From CBDFNN01 sp965250215 (lineage in GTDB: Bacteria > Bacteroidota > Rhodothermia > Rhodothermales > DATKEJ01), in contig CBDFNN010000004.1 of assembly GCA_965250215.1 (NCBI GenBank), forward strand, positions 1,798,001 through 1,862,000: a DNA stretch of 64,000 nt, in the 5' to 3' direction. Position 1 is the stretch's first letter, and every line of letters starts with the position of its first letter. The translations under genes and the position numbers were made by a program. Below the pieces are notes generated by a model that did not search any database, was not told where the DNA came from, and saw nothing but the letters and a program-made list of their open reading frames with translations. Below are positions 1 to 9,659 of the stretch, piece by piece.

Positions 1-274
1 TGCTCAAGTGCAGCTCACGAGCTTCCGTCTCTAATTTGTAGACGTGCCCCCGAACGAGATCGATTCTATTCTTTTCCCAAAACCAGTTCTCATAAGGCTG
101 GGTATTTTCGAAGGTCATGTGGCCCATATAGATGTACATGAGGGCGGTTCGCGAATAGAAGTAGTCCGTCTCCGACGATATAACCGTGATGCGAATATCT
201 GAGTTCAGCTTCCTGATATTTCGAGCTGTTGAAATGCCGGAAACTCCGTTCCCGATAATGACTACATGTTTCAT
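1..274 (-). CDS. FAD-dependent oxidoreductase, N-terminal part
   Basis: Only the first 91 codons lie in the window; the gene runs off the left edge. Translation starts at the ATG read from 274. The N-terminus is a classic dinucleotide-binding motif, VVIIGNGVSG at residues 4-13 (GxGxxG), followed by an acidic residue after the second beta strand (VISSE). Proteins that begin this way bind FAD and pass electrons from NAD(P)H to a partner. The substrate cannot be told from this fragment: NADH dehydrogenase-like, ferredoxin reductase-like and nitrite reductase-like members all look alike here. The gene diverges from nadK across a 106-bp spacer that must carry both promoters. Confidence 0.8.
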   Translation of the reverse strand, partial: MKHVVIIGNGVSGISTARNIRKLNSDIRITVISSETDYFYSRTALMYIYMGHMTFENTQPYENWFWEKNRIDLVRGHVYKLETEARELHLS

Positions 275-380
275 CTAGGCGATCTTTTGGGGTTCACTCA
301 AAGGTAGGTACTCGATGAGACAAGGGCGTTACATCTTCATAGATGTGATACTTTTGTAATATTAGCTGAGAAGACCACAA

Positions 381-1238
381 ATGATATACGGAATAACGGG
401 TAACACGCAAAAGGCGGATGTTTGGGACGCCGCAGCACGGGTCATCAACTTGATGGCGGAGCGCTCGATTTCGTATAAAATCGATGCTTGTCTTAAAGAG
501 GGACTGTCAGCCAATAGCCCTCTTTCGTCGGAACGGCTTCATCAATTCATTTCCGAGGATGTCACATCTGGTGTAGACATGGTTCTCTCTTTGGGCGGGG
601 ACGGCACCCTTCTTGAGGTCGGACATCAAGTCGGAGAAGCGGGCATTCCGATTTTAGGCGTGAATATCGGGCGACTCGGTTTTTTAGCCGACGTCGACAT
701 TAGCGATATCGAAGAAATGGTTCTTGCTCTAGAGTCTGGGAATTATTCAATAGAGAAGAGGACAGTTCTCAAAGGGCTCATTAATGGAGATGCGAGTTAT
801 GCCAGTAATGAATTTGTGGTCAGTAGATCGGGTACAACAAAGTTGATCTCGATTGAAACCCATGTGGATGGGCGATTTCTGAATACCTATTGGGCAGATG
901 GACTCATAGTGTCAACCTCGACAGGATCGACGGCCTATTCACTCTCCGTCGGTGGTCCAATAATTGAACCGGGTTCTGGAGTAATTGTGGTGTCTCCTAT
1001 TGCGCCACATACTCTCACGGTACGACCAATCATTTTGCCAAACGATGTGCAAGTGACTCTAATGGTCACATCAGATGAAGAAATTTTCTCGGTCTCGGTG
1101 GATGGAAAGGCGAAGGAGTATCTGCGCAATTCTGGACCACTGGTGATCGAGAAAGCCCATTTTGATTTGCATCTAATCAAATTACAGGGCCAAGAATACT
1201 TTGAGACTCTAAGGAAAAAGTTAGGTTGGGGCCGGTAA
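381..1238 (+). CDS. nadK: NAD kinase
   Basis: This 285-residue protein has the usual length for a bacterial NAD kinase, which phosphorylates NAD to NADP with ATP or polyphosphate in the cytoplasm. The family signatures are all visible: GGDGT at residues 72-76 (the catalytic and nucleotide-binding motif), NIGRLGFLAD at 95-104, and the NAD-binding loop DGLIVSTSTGSTAYS around residues 170-185 followed by VGGPI. The ATG at 381 is the first possible start and gives a normal N-terminus. The gene stands alone, divergent from the upstream flavoprotein; the next gene starts 159 bp downstream. Confidence 0.95.
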   Translation: MIYGITGNTQKADVWDAAARVINLMAERSISYKIDACLKEGLSANSPLSSERLHQFISEDVTSGVDMVLSLGGDGTLLEVGHQVGEAGIPILGVNIGRLGFLADVDISDIEEMVLALESGNYSIEKRTVLKGLINGDASYASNEFVVSRSGTTKLISIETHVDGRFLNTYWADGLIVSTSTGSTAYSLSVGGPIIEPGSGVIVVSPIAPHTLTVRPIILPNDVQVTLMVTSDEEIFSVSVDGKAKEYLRNSGPLVIEKAHFDLHLIKLQGQEYFETLRKKLGWGR

Positions 1239-1397
1239 AGGAGTATTTCCGAAAAAGATTGGTCAGATAAGGGAAAGCGTCTCCCTTTTTGGGTCAAATT
1301 TCTTAAATTACAAGATCGTATAAGCAAAGTCCGTCAATATTTTCCTTATACATTTTCGAATTCTGGCAGTCCACACAATTGCCATAAGTAAGCCACG

Positions 1398-2825
1398 ATG
1401 AAGACGACAAAAACTAGAACGGGTCTCGATCCGTTTGTACCTAGTACCGACAATCCCTGGGACGAAAAACGAGCACTACACCTACTTAGGAGAAGCGGCT
1501 TTGACCCCACTCCCGTGAAGGCGAGAAATATTCTCTCTCTTTCACCCACTGAAGCCGTCGACCAGATGGTGGATCAAGCTCTAGAGCTTACGACTCCAGA
1601 TCGAGATGATATATGGAATACACTGCCACCATCATCTAGCGCGCCTCAAGAAGACAAGGATGCTTTTAGAACATTGAATGACGAAGCGTCCGAGAATTAC
1701 AAAAATAAGCTGGTTCGGCGTATGCTGAATCATGGGCTTCGAGAAAAAATGGCCTTTCTTTGGAGTAATCATTTTGTAACTCAGAAGGGCGTTGTCTTCT
1801 ATACAGCCTTTATGGACGACTACTATAACCTTCTTCGAACGCACGCGCTTGGAAACTATAAACAGTTCGTTCACGACATTGGTTTGTCGCCTGCGATGCT
1901 GCGCTATCTCAATGGCAACCAGAATCTTAAGGATCACCCCAACGAAAACTTCGGAAGAGAGCTATTGGAGCTCTTCACGATGGGTGTTGGGAATTATACT
2001 CAGAATGATGTCCTTGAGGTTTCTCGAGCACTTACTGGATGGCGAGACCTTCCTGAGAGCTATGAGACGGAATTCCGAGAGTTTCACCACGACGCTGGCG
2101 AAAAGACGATTTTCGGACAAACGGGCAACTGGAATTACGATGATCTAATCGACATTATTTTTGCCGAGAGAGGCATGGAGACAGCTCGATTCACCGTCGA
2201 CAAAATTTATAAAATGTTTGTCTATGCTGTACCCGATCCCAATATCATCGAAGAGCTAGCGACAATCATGGTCGACAACGATTTTGCAATTGAGCCTGTA
2301 ATACGCACCTTACTTAAGAGTGAGCATTTCTTTGATAGTGCATTCATTGGCTCGAGGATCAAAGAGCCTCTAGAGCTTGCAACTAACCTAATTCCTGTAA
2401 TGGGAGCAGGAATTGAAAGTGATGAGCTCATCAACTTGGTTCGATCAAACTCGACGCAGTGGGGCCAGAATGTAATGGATCCACCGAACGTGAAAGGTTG
2501 GACTGGAAATCGGAACTGGATTTCGTCTGGATCACTTTTAACGAGGTGGCAATTCACGGTTAACATGATCACGCGCTTTGGAATCGACAAAACGGAGCTA
2601 TTGAGTTGGTCGACTGATCCCAACGACCCTCGTGTGGTGGCCGCCGATCTAGCGAAATCGATTTTGGCCCGTGATATCGACGAGGCAGATCTTGTTGAGT
2701 ATGGTGACATTTTTCTCGCGTCTTCTCCTGATTATGAGTGGAATCCCGCGGATGATCAAGCGACCCAGCTCCTGGAACGGTATGTAAAATTCCTTATCCA
2801 ACTTCCTGCATTTCAGCTGAGCTAA
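1398..2825 (+). CDS. DUF1800 family protein
   Basis: This 475-residue protein matches the DUF1800 family. It starts with the typical ALHLLRRSGFDPTP segment, has the central NFGRELLELFTMGVG-YT...DV-EVSRALTGW block near residues 180-215, and ends with DPPNVKGWTGNRNWISSG near residue 365. Members occur in Bacteroidota, Planctomycetota and others, almost always just upstream of a DUF1501 gene as here (30-bp gap, same strand). Their biochemical role is not established; the pair is thought to act in the envelope. I see no clear signal peptide on this protein, whereas its DUF1501 partner has one. Confidence 0.9.
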   Translation: MKTTKTRTGLDPFVPSTDNPWDEKRALHLLRRSGFDPTPVKARNILSLSPTEAVDQMVDQALELTTPDRDDIWNTLPPSSSAPQEDKDAFRTLNDEASENYKNKLVRRMLNHGLREKMAFLWSNHFVTQKGVVFYTAFMDDYYNLLRTHALGNYKQFVHDIGLSPAMLRYLNGNQNLKDHPNENFGRELLELFTMGVGNYTQNDVLEVSRALTGWRDLPESYETEFREFHHDAGEKTIFGQTGNWNYDDLIDIIFAERGMETARFTVDKIYKMFVYAVPDPNIIEELATIMVDNDFAIEPVIRTLLKSEHFFDSAFIGSRIKEPLELATNLIPVMGAGIESDELINLVRSNSTQWGQNVMDPPNVKGWTGNRNWISSGSLLTRWQFTVNMITRFGIDKTELLSWSTDPNDPRVVAADLAKSILARDIDEADLVEYGDIFLASSPDYEWNPADDQATQLLERYVKFLIQLPAFQLS

Positions 2826-2855
2826 GCTCACAAACCAAATTTTAGATATACCGAC

Positions 2856-4493
2856 ATGTGTGATATACATAAGGAAATAGAATTGAAGACTAAGGAGAGG
2901 GGAGATTCGCTCGCTCACGGTCAGGCTCATGCAGCGGACCATAGCACCTGGAGCAGACGTGATTTCTTTTCGCGAATCGGAATGGCTGCTGCCGGTGGTG
3001 CATTTATGATCGGCTCGACACCTGCTCGTTCTCTTGCGGGTGGTCGCTTTCTTGAGAATTTGTCTCAAGCCAACACAAACCGAGTAATGGTTTTAGTCCA
3101 ACTTTCTGGTGGCAACGATGGTCTCAATACCTTTGTGCCGATCGAGGATGATGCCTATTACAATGCACGTGAGAATCTTGGAGTTGCGAAGGACAGCACT
3201 CTACCCATGAATGATCAGTTTGGGTTCAATCCAAACTTGTCTGGGATGAAAGAGATGTGGGACATGGACCAGATGGGGGTAATTCATGGTGTCGGCTATG
3301 ACAATATTAACCTGTCACACTTCCGATCGACTGACATATGGGTTTCGTCAAGTGATGAGAACGTCATTGAAAACACCGGTTGGCTTGGTCGCCATATTGA
3401 TGCTGCTTATCCAGACTTTACGGAGTTAATATCTCCACTAGCGGTTCAAATTGGGTCATTTACTCCGATCCTGATGCAAGGACCACAATTTCGAATGGGC
3501 GTAAGTGCGGCGACGGTTGGTACCTTTGAACTCATCGCGGATAGAGGCGAATTGTATGATACCTCTGATGTAACAGATGATGCCGCCGGAGATCAGCTTT
3601 GGTTTCTGAGAAATACAGCGAATCAGACCGTCAAGTACGGCGAGGCCATTCGGAATGCCTATAATGGATCTGGAAACAATGCGACCTATCCAAGTGGTAC
3701 GGTTGCTCGTTTTGCCGATAGTCTCAAGGCTGTTGCAAGATCAATTAGAGGTGGTTTAGGTGCAAAGATTTATGTCGTGCAACTCCCAGGATTTGACACA
3801 CATGTAAATCAAGATGGAGGACATCCACGTTTGATGAAGAATCTCAGTGATTCAATTCGAGCATTCTACAATGACCTTTCTTCAGATGGACTTGATGAAG
3901 ACGTTTTGACTTTGACTTTTTCTGAGTTTGGACGTCGAGTCGAGGAAAATGCTGGTCGCGGAACGGATCATGGTACGGCGGCTCCGATGATGGCATTTGG
4001 TCCAGGAGTGAGTCCGGGAATGTTCGGGACCCATCCGAGTCTGACGGACTTAGACGCGACTGGCAATATGAAGCATCACGTCGACTATCGTCAAGTCTAC
4101 TCTACCATACTGAGAGATTGGTTTGGTGTGAGTCCAATTGAAACTGCAGCGGTTCTCGGTCGACGTTACGAGCTGATTAAGTTTGTTGCCAATCCTCTTG
4201 CAACGTCTGGCGGGTCAGATGGTGTGCCGGAAGACTTTAGCTTGGGCCAGAACTTTCCCAATCCTTTTAACCCAAGTACAAAAATCCAATTCCGATTGCC
4301 GCTTGCTGGTCACGTGAAGTTGGTGGTATTCGGTATCGATGGGAAGAGAGTGCAAACTTTGATCGATGGTCGTCGATCCGCCGGACTTCATGAGGCCAGT
4401 TTTGACGCGACCAATCTTCCAAGTGGAACCTATCTCTACTCTTTGACGGCGGGCGGAATCACTCAGTCGAGGAAGATGAGTCTATCGAGATAG
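2856..4493 (+). CDS. DUF1501 protein with twin-arginine signal and type IX sorting domain
   Basis: This 545-residue protein is the usual partner of DUF1800. A twin-arginine motif (SRRDFFSRIG, residues 33-42) precedes a hydrophobic alanine/glycine stretch, so export by Tat is likely. The DUF1501 core has an alkaline-phosphatase-like fold, and the metal-site-like motifs are visible: LSGGNDGLNTFVP near residue 83, LPGFDTHVNQDGGH near 310, and TFSEFGRRVEENAGRGTDHG near 350. The last ~80 residues are a Por secretion tail beginning GQNFPNPFNPSTKI, which in this phylum directs transfer across the outer membrane by type IX secretion. Using a Tat signal together with a type IX tail means passing the inner membrane folded. 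The enzyme activity is unknown. A terminator hairpin follows 27 bp downstream. Confidence 0.88.
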   Translation: MCDIHKEIELKTKERGDSLAHGQAHAADHSTWSRRDFFSRIGMAAAGGAFMIGSTPARSLAGGRFLENLSQANTNRVMVLVQLSGGNDGLNTFVPIEDDAYYNARENLGVAKDSTLPMNDQFGFNPNLSGMKEMWDMDQMGVIHGVGYDNINLSHFRSTDIWVSSSDENVIENTGWLGRHIDAAYPDFTELISPLAVQIGSFTPILMQGPQFRMGVSAATVGTFELIADRGELYDTSDVTDDAAGDQLWFLRNTANQTVKYGEAIRNAYNGSGNNATYPSGTVARFADSLKAVARSIRGGLGAKIYVVQLPGFDTHVNQDGGHPRLMKNLSDSIRAFYNDLSSDGLDEDVLTLTFSEFGRRVEENAGRGTDHGTAAPMMAFGPGVSPGMFGTHPSLTDLDATGNMKHHVDYRQVYSTILRDWFGVSPIETAAVLGRRYELIKFVANPLATSGGSDGVPEDFSLGQNFPNPFNPSTKIQFRLPLAGHVKLVVFGIDGKRVQTLIDGRRSAGLHEASFDATNLPSGTYLYSLTAGGITQSRKMSLSR

Positions 4494-4519
4494 GCACGAA
4501 CAAGAATTTTTAACATTAG

Positions 4520-4548
4520 AAAAGGCTCCCTGTGGTTGGGAGCCTTTT
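4520..4548. terminator. Bidirectional intrinsic terminator between convergent genes
   Basis: A perfect 11-bp stem (AAAAGGCTCCC at 4520-4530 pairing with GGGAGCCTTTT at 4538-4548) with a 7-nt loop sits between the DUF1501 gene and the convergent lamin-tail-like gene. The T-rich and A-rich stem ends let it work on both strands. Confidence 0.9.
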
Positions 4549-4612
4549 CTATTAGTCCGCTATTTAATCCCCTTGGCTGAGTAGTAAAGGTTTTCGATCA
4601 AGCTTGAATATT

Positions 4613-5410
4613 CTACAGGCGAGTAACACCTCTCATTACCGACTTGTTGTTGCTGGTAATTTGAACGAAAAAGAATCCTGAAGGAAGTTCGTCTCCTCCA
4701 ATCCTAATTCGACCTTGGTCAGCTTTCTGTTGTATCAGAGTCCTTCCGGCTATGTCGATAACTGAAATTTCCGATCCTAAAGGCACTGCAATATCAAGGT
4801 GAGAGCTGAATGGATTTGGGTAGATGTCTACGTCGAAGGCTTCTTGAGGTGTATCGACTTCAGCTGAAGTATTGACTGCTACGTTTGCAGCTCCAGCAGT
4901 CGAGGGGCTCGAGATCCAAATTTTCCCACCACCAGCGGCGTCCACAAGCTGAAGAGTTTCGCCAGCCGCTGCGGCAGGTACAAAAACGTCTACGGAACTT
5001 AGAATTCCGGCACCAACCGCAACACTGGCCCGTCTGTGATCACCAGCGCCATACTGTATGTAGTCGAGGATTGATGATATTGATGTGTATTCTATATCGA
5101 GATATAGCCCCAGCTCGCCATCTCCTTCACCTAAGCCATCCCACGCGATCACAACAAATTCGCCAGGTTGCACGACTATATTGCCATCGTGGGCAGTTAG
5201 TCCACCGGTTTGATAGGTAGGGAAGTTGCACAGGATTCTTGTGCTCAGATCATCTTCCGTGCTACCCGTGTTTTGAAATTCAACCCATTTTGTGACGCCG
5301 TTGAAGTCGACGTCGTAACCGATCTCCGAAATAATTGTCTGCGCCTGGGTGACTTGTGAAAGAGCGAAAACGAGCAGCAATACAGCTGCTATTCTAGTAG
5401 AGAGTTTCAT
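4613..5410 (-). CDS. Secreted lamin-tail-like protein with type IX sorting domain
   Basis: This 265-residue protein has a clear Sec signal peptide (residues 1-23, ending TQAQ). Next is a domain that begins IISEIGYDVDFNGVTKWVEFQNTGSTEDDLS, the typical opening of a lamin-tail (LTD) fold. That extracellular immunoglobulin-like module usually contains W-E-x-x-N at this place. The region around residue 185 starts a Por sorting tail (DVDIYPNPFSSHLDIAVP ... FFFVQITSNNKSVMRGVTRL), so it should be exported by type IX secretion. It lies alone, convergent with DUF1501. No catalytic residues are visible; a structural or cell-surface role is the safest reading. Confidence 0.82.
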   Translation of the reverse strand: MKLSTRIAAVLLLVFALSQVTQAQTIISEIGYDVDFNGVTKWVEFQNTGSTEDDLSTRILCNFPTYQTGGLTAHDGNIVVQPGEFVVIAWDGLGEGDGELGLYLDIEYTSISSILDYIQYGAGDHRRASVAVGAGILSSVDVFVPAAAAGETLQLVDAAGGGKIWISSPSTAGAANVAVNTSAEVDTPQEAFDVDIYPNPFSSHLDIAVPLGSEISVIDIAGRTLIQQKADQGRIRIGGDELPSGFFFVQITSNNKSVMRGVTRL

Positions 5411-5571
5411 ATTGCAGGTTGGGGTTGGTTTTGAAGAATCGAGATCATGGCCTTCCTAGGCCAGAAGAAAAGTTAAGCCTTGCCTACAATAGATGATTAT
5501 TCTTTTGATAGGTTGATTGGGTCAAATATCAGTGCCCTACTTCTTCTGACAATGTGACCCGTCCTTCTGAT

Positions 5572-6879
5572 TTATCTTTCAACTCGACGTGGTTTACGAC
5601 GAGGATTATTCATAGATCTCGGTGTCTCCCAATGGAATTTGTTGTCCGTCTTGTAGACATCACCATCCTTCATGACGAAATGAACCGAACGGAGAGCCGT
5701 GATATCTTCGAGTGGATTCTCATATATCGCAATAATATCTGCTGCCAATCCTTTCTTGATTTGTCCAGAGTTGATACCTAGAAGGTCAGCTGCAAACAAG
5801 GTGTGCATTTTTAAGATGTAGTCGTTGGGAATATCGGCTCCGGTGAAGCTTTCCAAAAATTCTAGAGTCAGCTCTCCGCGGGTCCATCCCTCTCTAGAAT
5901 AGACGACGTCAGAGCCGAAAGCCATGGGAGCACCAAGTGCATAGGCTCTTCTATTACGCTCGAGGATCCTTTCAAATCGTTCCTGACCAGTTCTAGATGC
6001 AGGAAAGTCTGTTCCTACGAGATAAGTACCTTGCTCCTTCATGAGGCTGAGGGTTTCGTCGCTGGGGTTGTTTCCATGCTCGATGGACGCCACGCCTGCG
6101 AGTACCGCGCGGTGAATAGCTTCTTCACTGTAGGCATGGGCCGCCACCTTAATTCCAACTTCACCAGCTTCGTCAACAGCCGCCTTAATGTCATCGACTG
6201 AATAGATATAGGGTTGATTGTCTACGACCAATTTTATCAAAGTGGCACCGTAGTGGATATTCTCCCTGATGGCCATTCGGAGTTCATCTTCCGTATCGGC
6301 GTAGAAATATTCCGGGTTTCCGAGATCCGGTTTTTCAGGTTGCATCTGGAATTGGCCGCCGAAGGGCGAAATGATTCTGCCAGAAGCGATCATATTGGGA
6401 CCTGGAATCCAGCCTCCCTCGATTGCCCTCCTCAATTCTATATCGGCATAGACACCGTTATTGCCTATATCTCGAATCCACGTGAAACCCGTTTCCAATA
6501 GGGACCGTGCGTGCGTTACTCCTTGAAGAGCTCGAAATGCTGTGGGCTCGAGCAAGGTGGTGAGGTAGTAGTTGCCATAGTCATTGATGTCCGCACCTGC
6601 CATTTCGGTCAGGGCAAGATGGGTGTGCGCATCGATCAAGCCAGGGAGCACATAGGCACTAGAAAGGTCGATTATGGTGGCTCCGTTGGGGATGGAAATG
6701 TTTGGTCCGAGGGTCGAGATAATTCCATCTTCGATCAAAATGATCTGATTATCGAGCACGGTACTGGCCTCGACGTCAACTACATGTCCAGCCTTGATGG
6801 CCGTAACCTGAGCTGAAGCTTGAGAAGCTAGGAGCGTGAGGGCAAGGAAAAGGAGGAGAAGGGGTCGAGCAGTATTCAT
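5572..6879 (-). CDS. Exported amidohydrolase (imidazolonepropionase-like)
   Basis: The protein is a metal-dependent amidohydrolase of the urease/dihydroorotase superfamily, 435 residues from the start chosen. The metal ligands can be seen in order: DAHTHL after the first beta strand, a lysine in ATLIKLVVD that is carboxylated in many relatives, VAAHAYSEEA, SIEHGNNP, and AFGSDVVYS with the final aspartate. The reading frame is open further upstream (to 6954), but the ATG at 6879 is preferred because it is followed at once by a strong signal peptide (MNTARPLLLLFLALTLLASQASA). Related exported enzymes act on peptides or cyclic amides; the substrate here is not known. No operon partner is evident. 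Confidence 0.87.
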   Translation of the reverse strand: MNTARPLLLLFLALTLLASQASAQVTAIKAGHVVDVEASTVLDNQIILIEDGIISTLGPNISIPNGATIIDLSSAYVLPGLIDAHTHLALTEMAGADINDYGNYYLTTLLEPTAFRALQGVTHARSLLETGFTWIRDIGNNGVYADIELRRAIEGGWIPGPNMIASGRIISPFGGQFQMQPEKPDLGNPEYFYADTEDELRMAIRENIHYGATLIKLVVDNQPYIYSVDDIKAAVDEAGEVGIKVAAHAYSEEAIHRAVLAGVASIEHGNNPSDETLSLMKEQGTYLVGTDFPASRTGQERFERILERNRRAYALGAPMAFGSDVVYSREGWTRGELTLEFLESFTGADIPNDYILKMHTLFAADLLGINSGQIKKGLAADIIAIYENPLEDITALRSVHFVMKDGDVYKTDNKFHWETPRSMNNPRRKPRRVER

Positions 6880-7329
6880 ATCGAGTCTGTTGGTGTTGGG
6901 AGACGACATCGTAGCAGGAGGCTCAATGTAGGGACGCCACAGTTCGGTATGCAAAATGTCAAAGGCCCCTTGCCGTAAGGTCTAACCTCACCATTGCAGA
7001 CGATATAGGAGTATTTACAGTCTCGGTCATTTGGTTCTTCTGTTTAAGTGGTCGACGAGGCTATTTGTAGATGCCGACCACCACCTAACTAACTCCGGCG
7101 ATGAGTCTGCATTCGCGAGCTTTGAGTCCTTGCGATCAGAGACTGATAGCGATTAATCCCGGTAGAACACAAAGGGAACCCGGACATGCGATATACACAT
7201 CTTCTCGAACAAATTCCTCTTTGATCCCTTTAATGCGCCTTTGTGACCCGCCGAACTAATTAGGAAGGCCGGGATTGCCTTTTCAATGCTTCGGTACCGG
7301 TTTTGGGCGGAGGCACAACCTGACGACCT
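6880..7329. other. Divergent intergenic region
   Basis: These 450 bases separate the amidohydrolase gene (minus) from the permease fusion (plus) and should contain both promoters. I see no RNA gene, strong hairpin or conserved repeat. The ORFs overlapping it have no recognisable product. Confidence 0.5.
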
Positions 7330-9429
7330 GTGGCACTGCTCCAACGCTCTGAACGGCTAAACAAGGAACTGGGGCTCTTTGATGTCTACGTCATTGCGAC
7401 CGGCGCTACGCTCAGCTCGGGTTTTTTCCTCTTACCAGGCCTCGCTGCTTCCTCGGCTGGGAGCGCGTTGCCCTTTAGTTACTTGTTGGCTGGCCTTCTT
7501 CTTCTGCCTGGCCTGATGAGCAAGGCCGAGTTGTCGACCGCCATGCCGAGAGCTGGGGGGATCTACTACTTCTTGGATCGAAGTATGGGGCCTTTGCTCG
7601 GGACGATTGGAGGGTTTGGCACTTGGATCGCCCTAATCCTAAAGACTTCCTTTGCCCTGATTGGCGTAGGGGCCTATCTAGGCCTCTTCTTTCCGAATAT
7701 TCAGATCGGGCCTATAGCTGCCGGTTTTGCCATAGTATTTGGATTCGTCAACATGGTCGGCGCTAAGAAGTCTTCCGTTTTTCAGGCTTTCCTCGTCGTT
7801 GGCCTACTCATACTTCTGGCGTGGTTTTTAGGGCTAGGAGCGTTTGCGATGGAGGCTGGTCATTTCGCTGGAATGCTTTCCACCGAAGGGGCATCTATCA
7901 CGTATACTGCCGGACTGGTCGTCGTCTCCTACATGGGATTGACGAAGGTTGCTAGCGTCGCTGAGGAAGTGAAAGACCCTGATCGGAATCTGCCCCTCGG
8001 CATGTTTCTGGCTTTTGGTACCGCCATCGTGGTTTATTTTGTTGGGACGTCTGTGATGATCGGTGTAGTGGGGGCTGATGTTCTCGGTCAAAATGGGGGC
8101 GACCTCACACCGGTGGCTACTGTCGCGGAGGTGTTGGTCGGAAAGTACGGGGCGATTCTAATGACGGTGGCTGCGGTTCTGGCGTTTTCCTCGGTGGGCA
8201 ATGCAGGCATTATGAGCGCTTCTCGTTATCCGCTGGCCATGAGTCGCGATAATTTATTGCCTGGCCGGTTTCGGTCGATGTCCAAGCGACGCACACCTAC
8301 GACGGCTATCTATACCACCGTTGCCATCATCTTGGTCATTGTGCTCTTGTTTGACCCCACGAAGATTGCCAAGTTAGCGGGCGCTTTTAAGCTGGTCATG
8401 TTCGCACTGGTCTGTTTGGCCGTGATTGTGATGAGAGAGAGTCATATAGAGGCCTACGATCCCGGATATCGAACGCCGCTCTACCCTTGGCTTCAAATCG
8501 CAGGGATTGTAGGCCCGATTTGGCTCATCTCTCAGATGGGCTGGCTCCCGGTTCTGTTCGTCGTCGGACTTGTAGTTTTCGGAACCCTATGGTATTTCAA
8601 CTACGCCAACAAACGTGTCACGCGAGACGGGGCGATCTTCCACCTTTTCGAACGATTGGGGAGGAGGCGGTATGAGGGTCTCGACCGAGAGCTTCGAAAC
8701 ATCCTTAAGGAAAAAGGGCTGCGAGCGGATGATCCATTCGATCAAACAGTGGCCCGTAGCTTTGCAATTGACCTGGAAGAAGGGCAATCCTTCAATACGG
8801 TAGTCCGGCTCGTGGCTGAGCAATTGGAGCACCGTGTGCCAGGATCGGCGGATGAGATCTTCGACGAGTTTCAACAGGGTACGAGAGTTGGTTCTACTCC
8901 GGTAATCCACGGCGTGGCCCTCCCGCACATCCGTAAAGTCGATTTGATGCAGGCAGAAATGGTCATCGTGCGCTCGAAAGATGGGGTCGTGGTACCGTCA
9001 GATGAATTTCACGAGCCAAGAAATGAGGCGCAGGTTGTTAAGGCCTTGTTTTTCCTAGTAAGCCCTGACGGAAATCCTGGTCAACATCTTCGAATTTTGG
9101 CACAGATAGCGGAACGGGTGGACGAAGACGGTTTCATGGAGGCCTGGATCACCGCGAAGACCAATCAGGAACTAAGAGAAATTATGTTGAGGCACGATCG
9201 AAATATGACAATCGTCTTGGACCATGAAGAGAAGTCCGGCAAACATATCGGCAAAAAGCTAAGCCAATTACAGATACTCGATGGAGCCCTCGTGGCCTTG
9301 ATACGAAGAGGGGACGAGATCATCGTGCCTCGTGGACATACGAAACTGCAGGAAGGCGACCAATTGACCATCATCGGTGAGCCCGAGACGATACGGAAGA
9401 TGGCGGCCAACCACAACATTGAGGCCTAG
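7330..9429 (+). CDS. APC-type permease fused to PTS EIIA-like and TrkA_C domains
   Basis: This 699-residue protein starts at a GTG three codons after an in-frame stop, so no longer start is possible. Residues ~12-430 form a 12-helix amino acid/polyamine/organocation transporter; GLFDVYVIATGATLSSGFFLLPG is the conserved first helix. Residues ~455-605 resemble a PTS EIIA type-2 domain, including HGVALPHIR, in which His533 matches the phosphorylated histidine of the fructose/mannitol EIIA family. Residues ~625-699 are a TrkA C-terminal (RCK_C) domain ending LQEGDQLTIIGEPETIRKMA. No transport-sugar EIIB/C partner is nearby, so the EIIA and RCK_C parts are probably regulatory sensors of phosphorylation state and a small ligand. 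The transported substrate is unknown. Confidence 0.87.
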   Translation: MALLQRSERLNKELGLFDVYVIATGATLSSGFFLLPGLAASSAGSALPFSYLLAGLLLLPGLMSKAELSTAMPRAGGIYYFLDRSMGPLLGTIGGFGTWIALILKTSFALIGVGAYLGLFFPNIQIGPIAAGFAIVFGFVNMVGAKKSSVFQAFLVVGLLILLAWFLGLGAFAMEAGHFAGMLSTEGASITYTAGLVVVSYMGLTKVASVAEEVKDPDRNLPLGMFLAFGTAIVVYFVGTSVMIGVVGADVLGQNGGDLTPVATVAEVLVGKYGAILMTVAAVLAFSSVGNAGIMSASRYPLAMSRDNLLPGRFRSMSKRRTPTTAIYTTVAIILVIVLLFDPTKIAKLAGAFKLVMFALVCLAVIVMRESHIEAYDPGYRTPLYPWLQIAGIVGPIWLISQMGWLPVLFVVGLVVFGTLWYFNYANKRVTRDGAIFHLFERLGRRRYEGLDRELRNILKEKGLRADDPFDQTVARSFAIDLEEGQSFNTVVRLVAEQLEHRVPGSADEIFDEFQQGTRVGSTPVIHGVALPHIRKVDLMQAEMVIVRSKDGVVVPSDEFHEPRNEAQVVKALFFLVSPDGNPGQHLRILAQIAERVDEDGFMEAWITAKTNQELREIMLRHDRNMTIVLDHEEKSGKHIGKKLSQLQILDGALVALIRRGDEIIVPRGHTKLQEGDQLTIIGEPETIRKMAANHNIEA

Positions 9430-9659
9430 TCGTAATCTTCAGGATGCCTCGCTCAAAACCATTCCACAGCAGCAAAACCGCGGAGAAGAAAAGTGTTGCT
9501 TAGATGATGCGGCCAGTACAGCCTTTCGCTGAGGTGAGGATGCCAAATCTGCTTGGTGATTATGGCACCGAGAAAGGGCTTTCAAGGTCGAGATGATTTT
9601 TCTTATGAGTCCTTGATGGGTTCGATTTTGAGACTAGAATCCAGCTAAGAGTCGTCTTA

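Noticed and set aside
2856..5410. Local type IX secretion machinery
   Set aside because: Only substrates with Por tails are present; no porin, GldK-N or sortase gene of the system is in the window.
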